Made by a program: the position numbers and the translations under genes. A stretch of 64,000 nt of DNA, taken from contig CM053328.1 of the NCBI GenBank assembly GCA_028583605.1, forward strand, positions 31,789,578-31,853,577, written 5' to 3'. Below, one piece after another: positions 22,907 through 33,479 of this stretch. Origin of the DNA: Dastarcus helophoroides (Eukaryota > Arthropoda > Insecta > Coleoptera > Bothrideridae). The notes beneath the pieces were generated by a model. The model worked only from the letters and a program-made list of their open reading frames with translations. It searched no databases and was not told the DNA's origin. The first letter of the stretch is position 1. Every line of letters begins with the position of its first letter.

Positions 22907-24754
22907 GATCTGAAACCTTGAGAATGTTCATATGGGATTTTTAAATGCAAGAAAACTCATTTGAAGTTATAAAACATATCGAGAGGACTCATATAATATT
23001 CTGGAGGTCCAAAAAACCTCATTTAGAGCAATAAATTAACAAAAAGGTCCTTTTAGAGCTCTCAATTAAAAAAACTCCTCTGATTTTCAAAATCACTTGG
23101 TAGAAACATTTCAAATAGAAAATCTCAAATGAAGCTCTTTATTGTTATGAAAAATAATCATCTGCTCTAAAACTACAAGACCCATCTAAAACTTTTAACA
23201 TTGCAATGCGCAATCCCTGAAGGAATTCCATTTACATCCCCAGTATTTTAAGAGACTTTGTTAAAAGTTTTAACTCGTAAATAAAAGCAATGAATATGAC
23301 AAGAAACGATTTTTTTTAGGAAATTACATATTGCGCTTTAAGATATAAAGGAAACATTTAAAATCTCAAAAATCGCTGAACTTTTGAGTAAGTCTTCTAA
23401 GGCTCTAAATTTGTAATTAAACATATTTTGACTTTCAAACTTTTAATGAAATACATACTAAGCTTCAAGTTTTCAAGAAAATACTCAAAAGTCACAGAAA
23501 TCGCTGGACCTTTTATATAAAGTCTGCTAAGCTTTAAACTTGTAATTAACCTTATTTTAAACGCTAAGATTTCAAAGAAACTCATCTAGCTGAGGTTCAA
23601 GATCGCAGTCGATGATGATCATAATACTACACCATGTAAAATTACAAACAAACACTATGTATCACGTACATACTTATTGAAATGTAATTAAAACAACTTG
23701 GCCCTAAGTAAAAAATACGACTTATGGGTTCCTTTAAACTTTAAACTTGTAGTAATTGACCACGGATTAACACCTGCGTTTTACTTATGAAACAAACAGC
23801 GTTCACCTTGGTTCTTAATTGGTCAACCGCTTATTGTAATTTATAAATAATAATAGTATAAAACTGAAAAAAATAAAACCTAAAAAATCCATTATCCATA
23901 TTTCAATAATTCTAAACCCTAAATAGTATTCTAGCCCTATTCAACGCCCTTCCTTTCTTTTTCACTCAGCTACCAATTTAAATAAATAAAAGAAGTTAAT
24001 TAAGTTGTCCGCTATGTAATTTGATGCCCAGTAATTGTTTCACACAACTTTCGGGTTGAACAAAACGTCAAGAAGATAAAAAATGGTTAATAACTAATTG
24101 ATCGACGATTAACAGAACCCACAACAATAAAATATACAAAAAAAAATAGATGATTTTATCGAACAAATTTAAAGAACAAGTATATTTGCTGCCAAAATTA
24201 TTGACTGATTAAATGTTGGGCCAGCTTAACATTTTATCATCTTCAAAATGCATTAAAGTTGTTACTCTTTTAAGTAAATTTTTATTACTGTTATTCTTGA
24301 TTTGTAACATTGAGATCCACATTCTTTAAATTATTGGCAACGTTTATTCGATCCTTATAATTCATTTTTTCAACTGCTGATGGGTTTCAGTGGATACCAA
24401 AACATAAATTTTAATCTATTCTATACCCAGAGTTCAGTTTCTTCTGCATTTTGCTCAAAGTAAGCATCTAAATAGCATGAAAATAAAACAGGGACTAGAC
24501 TGCACCAGTCAACTTTCCAAATGTGTAATAGTGGATCATATGTGGCTGAACTAAAAACAGCTAACTTCTTGACGCTCAGTAGAAATGGTTACTCTGACAA
24601 GTCAGGAACTTTCTTCTAATGCACAGACCAAGAGATTTTAACATTTATCAGATATAATTTCTCAATATGACTAGTCTTCAAAGCTATTGATGTATGCATT
24701 AGAATAAAATCTTTGACTTATGAGAATGATCATTTCTGCTAATCGATATTTTTT
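22907..24754. other. Unassigned AT-rich DNA
   Basis: From 22910 to 23600 there are loosely repeated phrases (AAGCTTTAAA, CTTGTAATTAA near 23400 and 23530) that suggest an old tandem field. After 23600 I see nothing recognisable. Confidence 0.5.
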
Positions 24755-25975
24755 TTAATCCGCTCGCGAAGAGGAAGCCCATTATGCTTTCAAAGCACTG
24801 CGAGTAGGATACGGAAACAAGTATAGATGGCGATGAACCGCCTTCTTAAACAAGGATAGGTTGTAATTTTTGGGAAAAACTCCTTTCGGTAACAAGTTCC
24901 ATGACTTGGAAGTTCTATAGAAAAAAGAGTCTCCGTAGACAGAAGTCCTCACTGTGTCAAAGGACCGCACAGGAATTGGCTGTCTCCGACTGTCTAGTAC
25001 GCCTCAAGAATCTTGCCCTTGGGGAAATCAATCCTATGGGTTCCTGTGAGCATCTTCCATGATAGTACTTGTAGAAAAGTCACAAGTCACCAACCATACG
25101 CCTGTGCTCTAGTGTTTCAAGAGAATCGGTCAGACTTGAATCCAAGAGAGCTCAAGTGTGTTTTGGGGCTGAACTCCAAACATGAGAACAGTATTCTAGT
25201 GTTGGCCTAACTTGAGCTTTATGTAGTGTAAGCAGCTGATGAGATGTGAAGTACTTTTTAGCTATAAAAAGAAAGCTGAGCTTCTCAGAGGCGAAGTTGG
25301 CAATGGCGCGCCCATAATAGTCCCAAGAGAAGTTAGTGCTCGCATTCACTCCTAGGATAGACAGATTAGATCCCATCGGAAGGATTTTACCTCCATTAGA
25401 ATGTTTGTTGCATTATCCCTTGATGTTTTCTTAGAGAAAACCGGGGCCTGAGTTTTTGAAGCGTTGAAGCAGACCAAATTGTCCTTACCCCATTCCAGAA
25501 TAATCTCGAAATCCCGATTAATCGTCTGTATCTGCTGTTCCTTTAGTCGATCTGAAGCAGCGATAGATAATGGTTTGTCGGAGAAAAAAGATGACACAAG
25601 GTTACTATCATACGGGTAGCTGTATATAGGATTGGAAGTTAAAGCTAAGAGATCGTTTATGTGTAACAAAAATAGAGTAGGAGACAGAACAGGCCCCTGA
25701 AGCACCCCTGCGTTAATCGCAAATGTCAAGATGCAAGACTCAAGATGCCATTGACGACGACCTGAAGAGATCTGTCAACCAGAAAATTGGATATCTAATG
25801 ACAGAGTCTAGAAGGAAGAACATAAGATGTTAATTTGGCAAGAAGAGATCGGTGCCAGATTCTGTCAAAAGCCTTTGAGATATCCAATGCCACAATCCTA
25901 GCCTCTCGATGTTTTTCCATAGCTGAGTTATAGATATGAGTAACAGTTAGTAATTAACTGTTTGTTGTTCAGATA
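24755..25975 (-). mobile_element. CR1/Jockey-group LINE, 5'-truncated (copy 2)
   Basis: Read on the minus strand, the copy starts within the RT fingers (about 25975). INAGVLQGPVLSPTLFLLHI and SYPYDSNLVSSFF (active-site YADD lost) come next, then the block to SFLFIAKKYFTSHQLLTLHK. The last part is DTVRTSVYGDSFFYRTSKSW to HPTRSALKA with TAA at about 24784. The open frames 25729-25352, 25376-25152 and 24970-24782 are pieces of this. Frameshifts make it inactive. Two bases away from 24755 the sequence becomes T-rich, the A-tail on the other strand. Confidence 0.88.
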
Positions 25976-26279
25976 CCTATGATTCGCTGTTTCATGTTTA
26001 GAGGTCTTAGTAGTGAAGTGTAGGTTGCGGAATTTTAGAGCTCTTTTAAAAATATTCTGTCAGGCCATTAGGTGGCGCTCTACTTTGAAATCACATGGAC
26101 GAAGTCCAATAATTTCGAAGCCGAAACATTTGTCAGCATTTGACTTGAGAATACCATACTGACAAGATGTAATAAGATCGAAAACCATCTTTGGTGCCCA
26201 AACTCTGCTTCTGATAAATGTCCAAATCTATTGGTCTGTGCGTTGGGATAAATTTGAATATATATTATATATTATGCGA
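25976..26279. other. Unassigned DNA between two LINEs
   Basis: About 300 bp separate the 5' end of the CR1-type copy from the 3' end of the RTE-like copy. It includes GGTGGCGCTCTACTTTGAAA. I recognise nothing further. Confidence 0.4.
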
Positions 26280-26283
26280 ACTG

Positions 26284-26943
26284 TTACAACTGTTGCAGTC
26301 GTTTCTGGCGTCCCAGTTTCCACATCCGAGTATTCTGCCAGTTATTCTCCTGGAGGTTTCTGTCTTTCAGGGCAGATGTTATGCCGTCCACCCATGTCCT
26401 TCTATGTCTTCTTCTTTTTCTCCATTCTGACGACGTCCATTCTCTTTGGCCCTCATCCTTCATCCATTCTTCGTACATGACCGTACCATCTGAGGTTTTA
26501 GTATCTATAGTGTCTAATATCGATGTACCTATGCCCATTCGTTCTCTAATTTGCTCATTGGTGACATGGTCAAGTAGGGTAAGTCCGCAGCTTCGACGCC
26601 AAAAACTCATTTCCATTGCCTCTATTATTTGTCTTATTTGTTCAAAGATTCCCCAGACTACTACCCCATACGTTACTACACATTCTACAATGGTTTTAAA
26701 GATTTTTATTTTGGTTTCCTTTCTTACACCTTTGTTCCAGAGGATAGAGTGAAGCTGTTTGATTGTTTGTTTACTCCTTTGTTTACTCTTGTTGATCTCC
26801 GCTTCACCGGTGCTCTTCTTATAGAATATAAATCCTAGATAGTTGTAGGAGTCTACACTCTTCACTTTTCCATGATCCAGAAGAAAGTCCATAGCATTCC
26901 CGCCGACAACCATATACTTGGTTTGTTCTATATTGGTTGTCAT
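26284..26943 (-). CDS. RTE-like LINE ORF2, RT C-terminal domain
   Basis: 219 codons are open. The N-terminus is TNIEQTKYMVVGGNAMDF, directly after the YADD region in another frame. SYNYLGFIFYKKSTGEAEI, VECVVTYGVVVWGIFE and MEMSFWRRSCGLTLLDHVTN follow. The Arg-rich RKRRRHRRTWVDG near the end corresponds to the GRPRRRW motif of RTE proteins. The piece is long and little damaged, so this copy is not very old. Confidence 0.75.
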   Translation of the reverse strand: MTTNIEQTKYMVVGGNAMDFLLDHGKVKSVDSYNYLGFIFYKKSTGEAEINKSKQRSKQTIKQLHSILWNKGVRKETKIKIFKTIVECVVTYGVVVWGIFEQIRQIIEAMEMSFWRRSCGLTLLDHVTNEQIRERMGIGTSILDTIDTKTSDGTVMYEEWMKDEGQREWTSSEWRKRRRHRRTWVDGITSALKDRNLQENNWQNTRMWKLGRQKRLQQL

Positions 26944-27353
26944 ACCCTATTTTTGATATTTTTCCTGTAGCTTTCTGACCATGTATTCGATGTCATTTTC
27001 ATCTGCAGCAACCACCACTTGGTCATCTGCATAATGGAGCATAAATAGTCTATTATTGTCTACAGGAATGCCCGTATTATAGCACTTCGCGTCTTCATAT
27101 CTTTAAAACGGACACTAGGTAAATTTTGAATAATGTAGGAGCTATGGTATAACCCTGATGTCTTTTGTTATGGGAAATTCATCGGAAAGACGCTGGCCTA
27201 TCTTTATTACGGCTGGTTATGTTATTGTACAGGGTCTTAACCGCTCGAATATATATCACTCACTCCATTTTTTTCCATGGCGGGCCAAAGTTTACCTAAT
27301 GGAACGCTGTCGTATACTATTTTCAAGGTCCACAAATACTAAATGCGTTGGGA

Positions 27354-27827
27354 CTATTTCTGGCTGTTCTTTTTCCCAGTAATTGTTTGAGAATGAAAAG
27401 ATTGCCGATGCAGGAACTCGACTCGAAATCTGTTCTGCTCTTCTATATTTTCTATCCGTTGTTCAATTCTATTCTTTATAATTCTGCCATAGACTTTAAA
27501 TATAGAATTGCTTACACTGATACCCCTGTAGTTAGAGCAGACCTTCCCTGTCACCTTTTTTATGAATGTTTAAGACGCTACTGGCCATTCTGGAGAAAGT
27601 TCCTGTCCCGTGAGGAAGCAATTGAAAATATAGACCAGGAGTTGGAAGGGTAACGATGTTCCATATTTCACTAATTCTACTGGCAGTCCCTTTGGTCCGG
27701 TTGCCCTGCCATTTTTTATCGTTTTAATAACTTCCTTGATTTCTTCCAAAGAATTCTCGTCATGGTCTAAAATAGAAAAGTCTGAGGAACTCATGTCACC
27801 TGTCAGCTGCCGGTAAAAATTCATCAC
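27354..27827 (-). pseudogene. RTE-like LINE ORF2, RT N-terminal motifs in two frames
   Basis: 27827-27570 encodes SLEEIKEVIKTIKNGRATGP and FNCFLTGQELSPEWPVAS. 27554-27354 continues in another frame with CSNYRGISVSNSIFKVYGRI, ending NSQK. A short deletion or shift near 27560 separates them. Together they are the first RT motifs of the LINE at 26284-28290. Confidence 0.75.
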
Positions 27828-28290
27828 GATCTTCCGTGAGCAAGCTATGGTGGTAACCCTTCCACTGTGTTAGAGATATTATATTTATTGGAGCTTTCTG
27901 CTTTCGGTTGGTCCTCAACGACTTTAAGACTTTCCATGCTTTACTAGATCTGCTTCCGCTAATATTCTAATCTATCTGACTGCATTTGTTATTCTACCAT
28001 TCGTTTTTAGCTTTATCAGCAGCTCTTTTCTTCCCTGTTATATCGACAATAGTAGTCTTCTGTCTTCTATATCAGCCAGAGGTTATATGCTGACCTTTTC
28101 TCTCCCACAAGTCTGTCAATATTTGCGCTGAACCATTCTTCTCTTTTGTTTCGTGTAACTCCAGATACTTTTCCTGTAGCTTCATTGCCGCCTTTCCTAT
28201 ACATTCCATGATCTCGTTATACATGTTTATAGCAGACGAGTAAGGTACCCTCGATGACTTGTCGCTCAGGCGAAGAGTTTACAGGAAAAC

Positions 28291-29640
28291 TGTCGATTCG
28301 TTGTTAAATGCCTCTATGAATCTCAATAGCATATATTAAACAAAATGTTAGATTTCACGTTAAGTTCAAATTTCATTTATCTTTCCCGTTTTGAATTAAG
28401 ATTCTGACTGGGAAATTATTAGGAGAGACAATGACAATTCACTCAGAAAAGGAATTTCCCTTGTAACTAAAAACCTCGTAATGAACAATCTTATCTAAGC
28501 GTTTATCAAACATTTAGAAAAAATGGTTCAATCAGTCATGTATAGTAAAAGTGCAAAAATGTGGTAAAATTGGTGCGATAAACTAAGAGTAAAATTATTT
28601 TTGCAAAATGTCAGGTACTGCTCTTTAAAAGTACGCAACAAATACATTCTTATTGTTTTAGCAAGACTGTACGTGAACAGCTGTTATAATAATTATATTC
28701 ACAAGTTCATTCGATCGACAAACATTATGTAAATACTAAAATACTGAAAGTATATTTCAGATCAGTAAGGAGTCTCAAGGTTATGTTCTTATAAGAAATA
28801 ACTGCACTGCTAGCTCATATTTCCTTCTTTGTAGCAAAGTCGTAATATACTACAAAAGAAATTTTTGCTTTTTCAACGTTGAACTTTAAAACAGTCCTAA
28901 AGGCTATGGTTCATATAGTGGATTTGAAATTTTCTTCAGAATATCCACGACAACTAGATTTAATCTGTTATATCTAAAGAAATATTCACAAAATGATGAG
29001 CATATTTAGTTCAAACCAGAGAACTATTTGACTATCTAAAAAGTATTGAAATATGAAAATGATTGTATAGTAACTGTCCTTTTATAAGCTTATTAGCTGT
29101 TATCCGCGACTTCCTCAACGAACCTAAATAATTACAATAAGCTGAATTGAAGTTCCAAAACAATTTTATATTTAAATGTAATTTGAAATTAATTTTCAGT
29201 TCAAATTGTAAAGCGGTAACGTAATATTGCTGAAATCGTTAATACAGATGACTGCTCTTGCGATATTAGTTCGGGCAACTACAAAGAGATGACCGCTGTC
29301 AAAAGAAATATCACAGATTGAACCCTTAGGCCTTTTTTTCTATGATTGTTTACATCGTACAAAAACGTGATTATAGTTATTTAAGTTTTCTGGATGAAAA
29401 TTTGGGATAAAAAGTAGCCTACTAACTCTTCCCTATCATAACGAATATCTATATCAATTTTGGTCCAAAGTCGCTTCAGTAGTTAAGCCATGAAAAGCCG
29501 ACAAACAAATAGACAAATACACTTTCTCATTTTATAAGTGAAGGGTATAGTTTTTAACGTGTTTTTCACTAGAAGATTGGGCAACTTTTTTAGTCAAACG
29601 TAACTTCATATAGTTGGGAAGCCACCCAGAATCAGTAAAA
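28291..29640. other. Unassigned AT-rich DNA
   Basis: I see no gene or clear repeat. The region lies between the RTE-like LINE and a Penelope-type terminal fragment. Confidence 0.55.
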
Positions 29641-30160
29641 GGTTTACTTCTTTCGAGGTTGCACCATGTCAAAAAACTACTAAAAGTGTATGGCCTTTAG
29701 CTCACCATCGTCGTAGGGGGTTTCTTTAAAAGAAAAAAGGAAATGCAAGAAAAAATTAATATAAAATACAAGAAAAATACCAGAAAACATTGAAAAACAA
29801 ATCTTGTACCTCTCTGAAGATGATAGCTTGGCTATCAAAACGCGTTAGAGCAACTGTTATTGTGTTTTTAATCTTTCCTGGTTTCAGGGGACAAGATTTG
29901 TTTTTCAATTTTTGAAGATAACCTAGGAGCTTTCCGTTCCACCAAAACCAGAAAACATTTAAGAAAAATACAAGAAAACATTAAAGACTTAAGTTCTAGA
30001 TATCAGGAACAGGGTAACTCAGTATGATTTCGTCCATATCACAGGACGAAACTACCAAAATGAGAAATGGCACAAAAGACAAAATTGTTCAGACAGAAAA
30101 GCACGGCAACTTAGTATGTCAACCATACCAGAGGCATAGGCTCGCCGAAAGAGCCCATGC
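29641..30160 (-). mobile_element. Penelope-type terminal fragment, split by a family B insertion
   Basis: The left part (29660-29760, CTACTAAAAGTGT and CACCATCGTCGTAGGGGG) matches 45670-45725 of the Penelope-like element. The right part (30000-30155, CAAAAGACAAAATTGTTCAG and CATACCAGAGGC) matches 45850-45930. Between them sits a family B element at 29780-29959. The hammerhead-like core seen at 45683 is degraded here. Confidence 0.65.
29780..29959 (-). mobile_element. Family B element with 12-bp target duplication
   Basis: CCAGAAAACATT occurs at 29780-29791 and 29948-29959. The 156-bp insert reads (minus strand) from the TTTTGGTGGAACGG terminus to a short opposite arm ending near CAAGATTTG. 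On the plus strand the core is CTGAAGA, GATAGC-TTG-GCTATC, then CAAAAC where GAAAC is expected. It has therefore lost the essential G. Confidence 0.8.
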
Positions 30161-30524
30161 TTAATGGGGGCCCGGTAATTTTCCATGTTAGTGGTTCGTG
30201 AATTACAAAAATGTTGAATGTTTTATCTTTTCCAAATTTCCTGTTAAAACTCAGGTTTTTTTTATATAACTTTAAAAAAATAGTCTTTTCTTCACAAAAT
30301 TTCATGTTAAATTTTAAACATGAAAATTTTGAATTTGTTCTTTCTTAGACTACTCAGTCTAAATTTAAAAAATGCTCCTTTTTAATACCAAACATTAAAA
30401 CGTTGGCATTTTCTGGAAATGGATATTTTTCAAAAATAATTAGATTTTTCGAATTTTTTTTCAAAATTTGAACTATGTCTCAAGTTTTTGTAAATTCATT
30501 TATAAAAATTCGAAAATTGGAGTA
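30161..30524. repeat. Low-complexity T-rich satellite-like DNA
   Basis: Degenerate TTTTGAATTT and CGAAAATT motifs. The open frames 30111-30305 and 30475-30672 are composition artefacts that extend into the family B palindrome. Confidence 0.55.
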
Positions 30525-30945
30525 CATATATCAACTTTATTTGAATGTTTCGTTTTATAATTTTAACTTTTTCTCAATTTTTGATTTTTATTTCTTGGTG
30601 AACTGGACTAGTCCTTGGTTAACTTCAAAAATCGAAATACAAATCTTGTCCCCTGAAACCAAGAACTATTAAAAAACACAACAAAGGTTGCTCCTAACGC
30701 GTTTCGATAGCCATCTTCAGACAAGAGTATCTCTCTGAAGATAATAGCTTGGCTATCGAAACGCCTTAGAAGCAACCTTTGTTGTGTTTTTTAATCTTTC
30801 TTGGTTTCAGGGGACAAGATTTGTATTTCGATTTTTGAAGATAATCTAGAACTAGTACCTTCCATCCAAAAAATAAAAAAATCAAAAATTGAGAAAAAGT
30901 TTAAATTATAAAAAAATTCGAAATTTTCAAATAGAGTCGAAATTT
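30525..30945. mobile_element. Family B palindrome, two full arms with inverted flanks
   Basis: The left arm 30595-30735 is inverted relative to the right arm 30737-30870, and both arms have full outer termini (CTGGACTAGTCCTTGG on the left, CTAGAACTAGTACC on the right). The inverted symmetry continues 40-70 bp outside (TTTCTCAATTTTTGATTTTT versus AAAAATCAAAAATTGAGAAA type), so no simple target duplication is seen. The right arm keeps CTGAAGA, TAATAGC/GCTATC, GAAACGCC and TTAGA. The left arm lost part of stem II. Confidence 0.8.
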
Positions 30946-30957
30946 TAAATAAAGGTC

Positions 30958-31232
30958 AAGATTCTTGAGGCATACTAGACAGTCGGAGACAGCAAATTCC
31001 TGTGCGGTCCAGCTTGACACAGTGAGGACTTCTATCTACGGAGACTCTTTTTTCTATAGAACTTCCAAGTTATGGAACCCGAAAGGAATTTTCCCCAAAA
31101 ATTACAACCTATCCTTGTTTAAGAAGGCGATTCATCGTCATCTACCGTTGTTTCCGCATCCTACTCGCAGTGCTTTGAAAGCATAATGGGGTTAAACTTT
31201 GCGAGTGGATTAAACTTAAAAAAAAAAATTTT
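30958..31232 (+). mobile_element. CR1/Jockey-group LINE, 3' end only (copy 3)
   Basis: Only the last ~85 codons are present (SETANSCAVQLDTVRTSIYG, FPKNYNLSLFKKAIHRHLPL, HPTRSALKA, TAA at 31184-31186). An A-rich tail follows to about 31232. It is extremely 5'-truncated, as is common for LINE insertions, and this short part is quite intact. Confidence 0.85.
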
Positions 31233-32239
31233 TGAAAAAATCAAAATTTGACAAAAATCCTAATTTTAATAATAAAATGGCAACATTTTCAAAAAAGAAG
31301 TGGGAATTCTAAATAAGGACCAAAATTTTCCAAAAAGTGGAAATTCTAAAAAAGGATCGATAATTTTTAAAAAAATATGGTATAAAAATTAGTAAATTTT
31401 CAAATTTTTTATATTAAGTCAAATTTACATAAAAGTTGAGCCTTGAAGAAGTAAAATTTTTGAAAAAAAAATTCGAAGATCAAAACGTTGGAAAATAGAG
31501 AAAGTTTTGAACTAAATTACAACTTTCCAAAGAAAACTGAAGGTTTTGAAAAAAGTCGAAGTTTAAAAAAATTCAAAATAATCGAATTTACAAAAAAGAA
31601 AATTTTGAAAGAGTCGAAATTTTGTGTCCAAGTTTTCAAAAATTTCAAAAAGGCCAATATTTTCAATAACAGCAGAATTAAACAACTGGAATTTTTCAAA
31701 AAATTACAAATTTTGAAAAAAAGGAAACGGCGTAAAATTTAAAATTCCAAAATAAGTCAAATTTTTGGAAATGTATAAAAATTTTGAAAAAATATTGGAA
31801 CATTTAAAAATCTTAATAAGTTAAAATTTTAATATGAAAAAAGTCGAACTTTTTAACAAAAGTCGAAACGTCAAATTTTTCAAACATTTCATAATTTTCA
31901 GAATGTCAAAATCTTAGCAAAAAATCTTCTGAAGTTGATATTAAAATAATCAAATATTTCAAGAAAATATTTTCAAAAGTAGAAACTTTCAAAAAATTTA
32001 AATTTTCAAACATAATTAAAATTTTTATAACAGTAGAATTTTAAAAAAGTTAGCTTTACGAACAAGTAGAAATTTCGAACCACATTTAAAAAAAAAGGTA
32101 CAAATTTGCAATAAAAAGCGGAATTTTGAAAGAAGTTCAGCATTTTTAAAAATAGGTTTCAAAATTGGGAAAAAGCTGAAATTTTGCAAAAAAAAATCAA
32201 AACTTTGGGATGAAGTCAAATCAAAGCTTTCACGATAAG

Positions 32240-32320
32240 TAAAAGATATCCTTCTTCCGGGATTCAAATCGTATCAAATATTACCAAAAGTGTTCGATGT
32301 TTCGACCAACATTTTGAAAA
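32240..32320 (-). mobile_element. Penelope-type terminal scrap
   Basis: GATATCCTTCTTCCGGGA, CCAAAAGTGTTCGATGTTTC and GACCAACAT align with the 45635-45705 end of the Penelope-like element (GATATACTTTTTCCGGGA, ACTAAAAGTGTTCGACG). It is embedded in the satellite block. Confidence 0.6.
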
Positions 32321-32369
32321 GGAGTTAATATCGTCAAATTTTTAGAAAAGGTACATTTTAATGAAGAAA

Positions 32370-32722
32370 AAATTTTCAAACAAAAAGTAAAATTCCAAAA
32401 ATGTCAAAAATACCACAAATATACTGAAAAGTCAAAATTAAAAAAAAAAACACAGGCTTCAAAAATGTGAAAATTTGGAAAAAATTCATAATTTTCAAAA
32501 TTAAGTTAAAATTTCGAGAAAAACTCGAAAATTTGAAGAGTGGATATTTTAAAACGTGGAAATTTCCACAAAAAGTCGAAATTCTGAGAATTAGAAACAA
32601 GTCTGAATTTTCAATAAAAATAGAACTTTTAAAAAAAGCCTCAATTTCCAAGGAGGATATTTTTAAATGAGTCGAAATCTTCAATAGAAGTCAGTATTTT
32701 TAAAAAAGCTGAAATTTTCAAA
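32370..32722 (+). repeat. 350-bp segment duplicated at 37023-37380
   Basis: Both copies run from AAAAAGTAAAATTCC through ATACCACAAATNTACTG and AGAATTAGAAACAAGTCTGA to AAGCTGAAATTTTC, in the same orientation. The 37-kb copy is an A-rich island inside a T-rich block, so it was moved there. Confidence 0.85.
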
Positions 32723-32870
32723 AAAAAAAGGTGACATTTTCTAAAAGTGTCGAGAGCAGTTGGACAAAATCCTCATAAACGTCGAAATTTTAAAATAAAA
32801 TTAACAAAAGTCGAAATTTAAAAATCTAAATATTGAAAAAAATCTAAATTATAAAAATTGATTTTTTGGT

Positions 32871-33479
32871 TTGTCTCTTTTTGGCAAAACATAAATTTTA
32901 ATTTATGATTCACATTATTACTATTTTTACAAATACTGCGTCGTGTTGCATACTTAGATAGTATCTATTAGTTCAACTGCACTTTTTATAAGTCTGTTTA
33001 AATGTATTTTCAAGGTGCAGCGGTGCCATCCTTCACGTGACCTTGAAGTTGTTTAAAATTCCGGAATTGTATCTGAGAAACTACAATTAACATTATTAAA
33101 CAATAATACTGCATCTAATGGGCGTCTTCAACTAATTGCATAATTGATGTAGCATAAATGAACAAGGACTTATACTTTTAATTAGTTAGGTTTGTTTAGT
33201 TTATCTTTAACGATTTATTTATATCATAATAGTGTCTGCGTTGCTTTTCATTCGTTTTAATAACTACCCACAATTTAATTTTTTTAAATATAATAAGAGT
33301 TAAAAGTGTTTTGATTGTGAAAGTCTAAATTAATAGCCCTAATGAAAATTTAAGAACTCCTTTGATTTATTTTAATTGTAATAGAAGATAACAGACTTTC
33401 GTCCACAACAGGTCATCAATACTACACTAGATACAGAAATTAAGAAATACAAAAATAAATCCCAATTTTTTAGACAGTT
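32871..33479. other. Unassigned AT-rich DNA between satellite blocks
   Basis: More ordinary sequence between the A-rich and T-rich satellite-like blocks. No gene was recognised. Confidence 0.5.

Larger units (their letters stand above)
26284..28290 (-). mobile_element. RTE-like LINE, 5'-truncated, second family
   Basis: The minus strand encodes a linker (LQEKYLELHETK near 28165, KAWKVLKSLRTNRKQK near 27940). Reverse transcriptase then follows in order: EIKEVIKTIKNGRATGPKGL, CSNYRGISVSNSIFKVYGR, APTLFKIYL, LHYADDQVVVAAD (intact YADD, about 27040-27000), YMVVGGNAMDF and the C-terminal block to the stop at 26284. The frame shifts near 27560, 27350 and 26945. The N-terminal endonuclease is missing. 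The C-terminal sequence (MEMSFWRRSCGLT, then RRRHRRTWVDG) differs from the element at 21667, so two RTE-like families are present. Confidence 0.85.
31233..32870 (+). repeat. Satellite-like block, A-rich strand orientation
   Basis: Irregular repeats of AAAATTTTCAAAAA, AAGTCGAAATTT and similar 16-22 bp motifs, purine-rich on the plus strand. It contains a Penelope-type scrap (32240-32320) and a 350-bp segment duplicated at 37023-37380. Open frames (31488-31742, 32376-32684 and others) are artefacts of the repeat, dense in Lys or Phe. Confidence 0.8.
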
